Positions 63,227 to 64,000 of a stretch of DNA of 64,000 nt are shown here, piece after piece. The stretch lies in NCBI RefSeq assembly GCF_903181435.1, contig NZ_CAEUHO010000004.1, positions 62,001-126,000 of the forward strand, given 5' to 3'. The stretch comes from Bacteroides acidifaciens (GTDB lineage: Bacteria; Bacteroidota; Bacteroidia; Bacteroidales; Bacteroidaceae). Within the stretch, counting starts at the first letter, position 1; each line of letters opens with the position of its first letter. Position numbers and translations under genes: made by a program. The notes under the pieces are model-generated. The model had not been told where the DNA came from and made no database searches. It was given only the letters and a program-made list of their open reading frames with translations.

Positions 63227-64000
63227 TTATAAGTTTGCCACCAATGCATATGCACACCAAAGCATAGGTGCTTGTCCGTGAAGATCTCCCGTCAGTGGCA
63301 GACGGTTGACGTAATGTTCACGACTATTCTTAATCATCGTTCCCTCGCATACAGCCTTTACATCTCCTGCTTCATCAATATAGTTACATAAAGCAATCCA
63401 GCCCTGACGTGCTGCCTTTCCATATTCTTCCGCATCCAGCCAACCTTTCTTCACGCCTACAATCATTGCATATGTAAACATAGCACTTCCCGAAGTTTCC
63501 TCCCACAATTCCGGATCATCTACCAACTGTCTCCACATGCCATGTTCATTCTGGGTCTCTTTCAGTTTTCTCATCATCTTCAGATAACCCTTCATAATGG
63601 CAGGTCTATCTGAGTTATTCTCCGGTAAGATACGTAATAATTCTGCCATTCCCACAGCCATCCAGCCGTTGGCGCGTCCCCAACAATAATGAGCGGAAGG
63701 AGCATGATAGAACAAACCGTTATTCAGTTGCAATGAATCCAGATAAACAACCATTTCACGAGAAGCACGATTGATGTATTTCTCATCTTTTGTCACCCGG
63801 TAAGCCTGTGCCTGAATAGCTGTAATCATAAACATATCGTCCATCCATAAACGTGTTTGCCAGGAAAATCCCTTATCCGCCCACGCTTGTTCGTAGGCAG
63901 TCAGTTTCAGTGTATCAGGAGCCTCCCACTGTGTATCGGCATATTTCATACCCATTTCCAGGTATTTTTCGTCCTTTGTTTGCATATACAGTTCCAAAGG
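63227..64000 (-). CDS. Second GH105 family protein, 5' end beyond the window
   Basis: The C-terminal 257 residues of a GH105/GH88 enzyme; the frame continues through the right edge, and the Met at 63997 is internal. Conserved parts are FSWQTRLWMDDMFMITAIQA (with the catalytic Asp pair), NGLFYHAPSAHYCWGRANGWMAVGMAELL and HGMWRQLVDDPELWEETSGSAMFTYAM. It shows the same fold as the GH105 at 56648 but is clearly diverged from it. A second unsaturated-uronate hydrolase in one operon points to at least two different unsaturated oligosaccharide products. The operon promoter and any SusCD genes lie to the right. Confidence 0.87.
   Translation of the reverse strand, partial: PLELYMQTKDEKYLEMGMKYADTQWEAPDTLKLTAYEQAWADKGFSWQTRLWMDDMFMITAIQAQAYRVTKDEKYINRASREMVVYLDSLQLNNGLFYHAPSAHYCWGRANGWMAVGMAELLRILPENNSDRPAIMKGYLKMMRKLKETQNEHGMWRQLVDDPELWEETSGSAMFTYAMIVGVKKGWLDAEEYGKAARQGWIALCNYIDEAGDVKAVCEGTMIKNSREHYVNRLPLTGDLHGQAPMLWCAYALVANL

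Noticed and set aside
1..64000. CRISPR arrays
   Set aside because: No regular series of short direct repeats with unique spacers was seen; the repeats found are palindromic or occur in two copies only.

Overview
The window looks like a Bacteroides-type (Bacteroidales) chromosome. Several features support this: SusC/SusD-type polysaccharide utilisation genes, promoters of the TTG-N19-TAnnTTTG class, many outer-membrane lipoproteins, an IntDOT-like tyrosine recombinase and AT-rich intergenic DNA. I assign no species.

Positions 1 to about 7188 look like one end of an integrated mobile element. It holds a truncated lipoprotein gene, a small acidic protein, a tyrosine recombinase, an Abi_2/AbiD-F family HEPN protein with a structured leader, and a two-gene operon of a Panacea (DUF4065) protein and a large C-terminally membrane-anchored protein. 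It ends at 7145-7188 in the 3' half of a tRNA(CAU) gene whose 5' half is missing, the footprint of integration into a tRNA. The rest of the element lies left of the window. Positions 7229-8066 are non-coding and contain a segment of about 730 bp with long imperfect terminal inverted repeats.

Positions 8175-20251 are mostly core genes: an ECF sigma factor, a SWIM-protein / DUF6493-like cluster with an internally deleted mini-copy, a VanX-type dipeptidase, a THUMP-like methyltransferase, a beta-barrel protein, a small lipoprotein, an MscS channel and a Na+/Ca2+ antiporter.

Positions 20248-44049 hold a polysaccharide utilisation locus (PUL 1). A divergent GH172 gene is followed by GH5_2, SusC, SusD, a surface glycan-binding protein, two paralogous GH5 enzymes, a GH2 beta-mannosidase-like enzyme, a DUF4038 (GH140-like) protein, a GH130 mannosylglucose phosphorylase, a GPH-family transporter, a GH78-like rhamnosidase, a DUF5040/SGNH-like protein and a SASA-type acetylesterase. 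Likely flow: a surface lipoprotein GH5 cuts the polymer, SusCD imports it, periplasmic GH5/GH2/GH78/esterase trim it, the GPH carrier takes up Man-Glc-type disaccharide, and cytoplasmic GH130 phosphorolyses it. No regulator is encoded in or next to this locus.

Positions 44227-49515 return to core genes (GNAT, parE, coaD, S41 protease), with palindromic dispersed repeats between some of them. Positions 49892-64000 are a minus-strand operon entering from the right: two GH105 proteins, a 1368-residue toroid-type protein, a DUF4861 protein, a GH3 enzyme and two further unclassified secreted proteins. This is the downstream part of a second PUL, probably for a uronic-acid-containing glycan cleaved by lyases.
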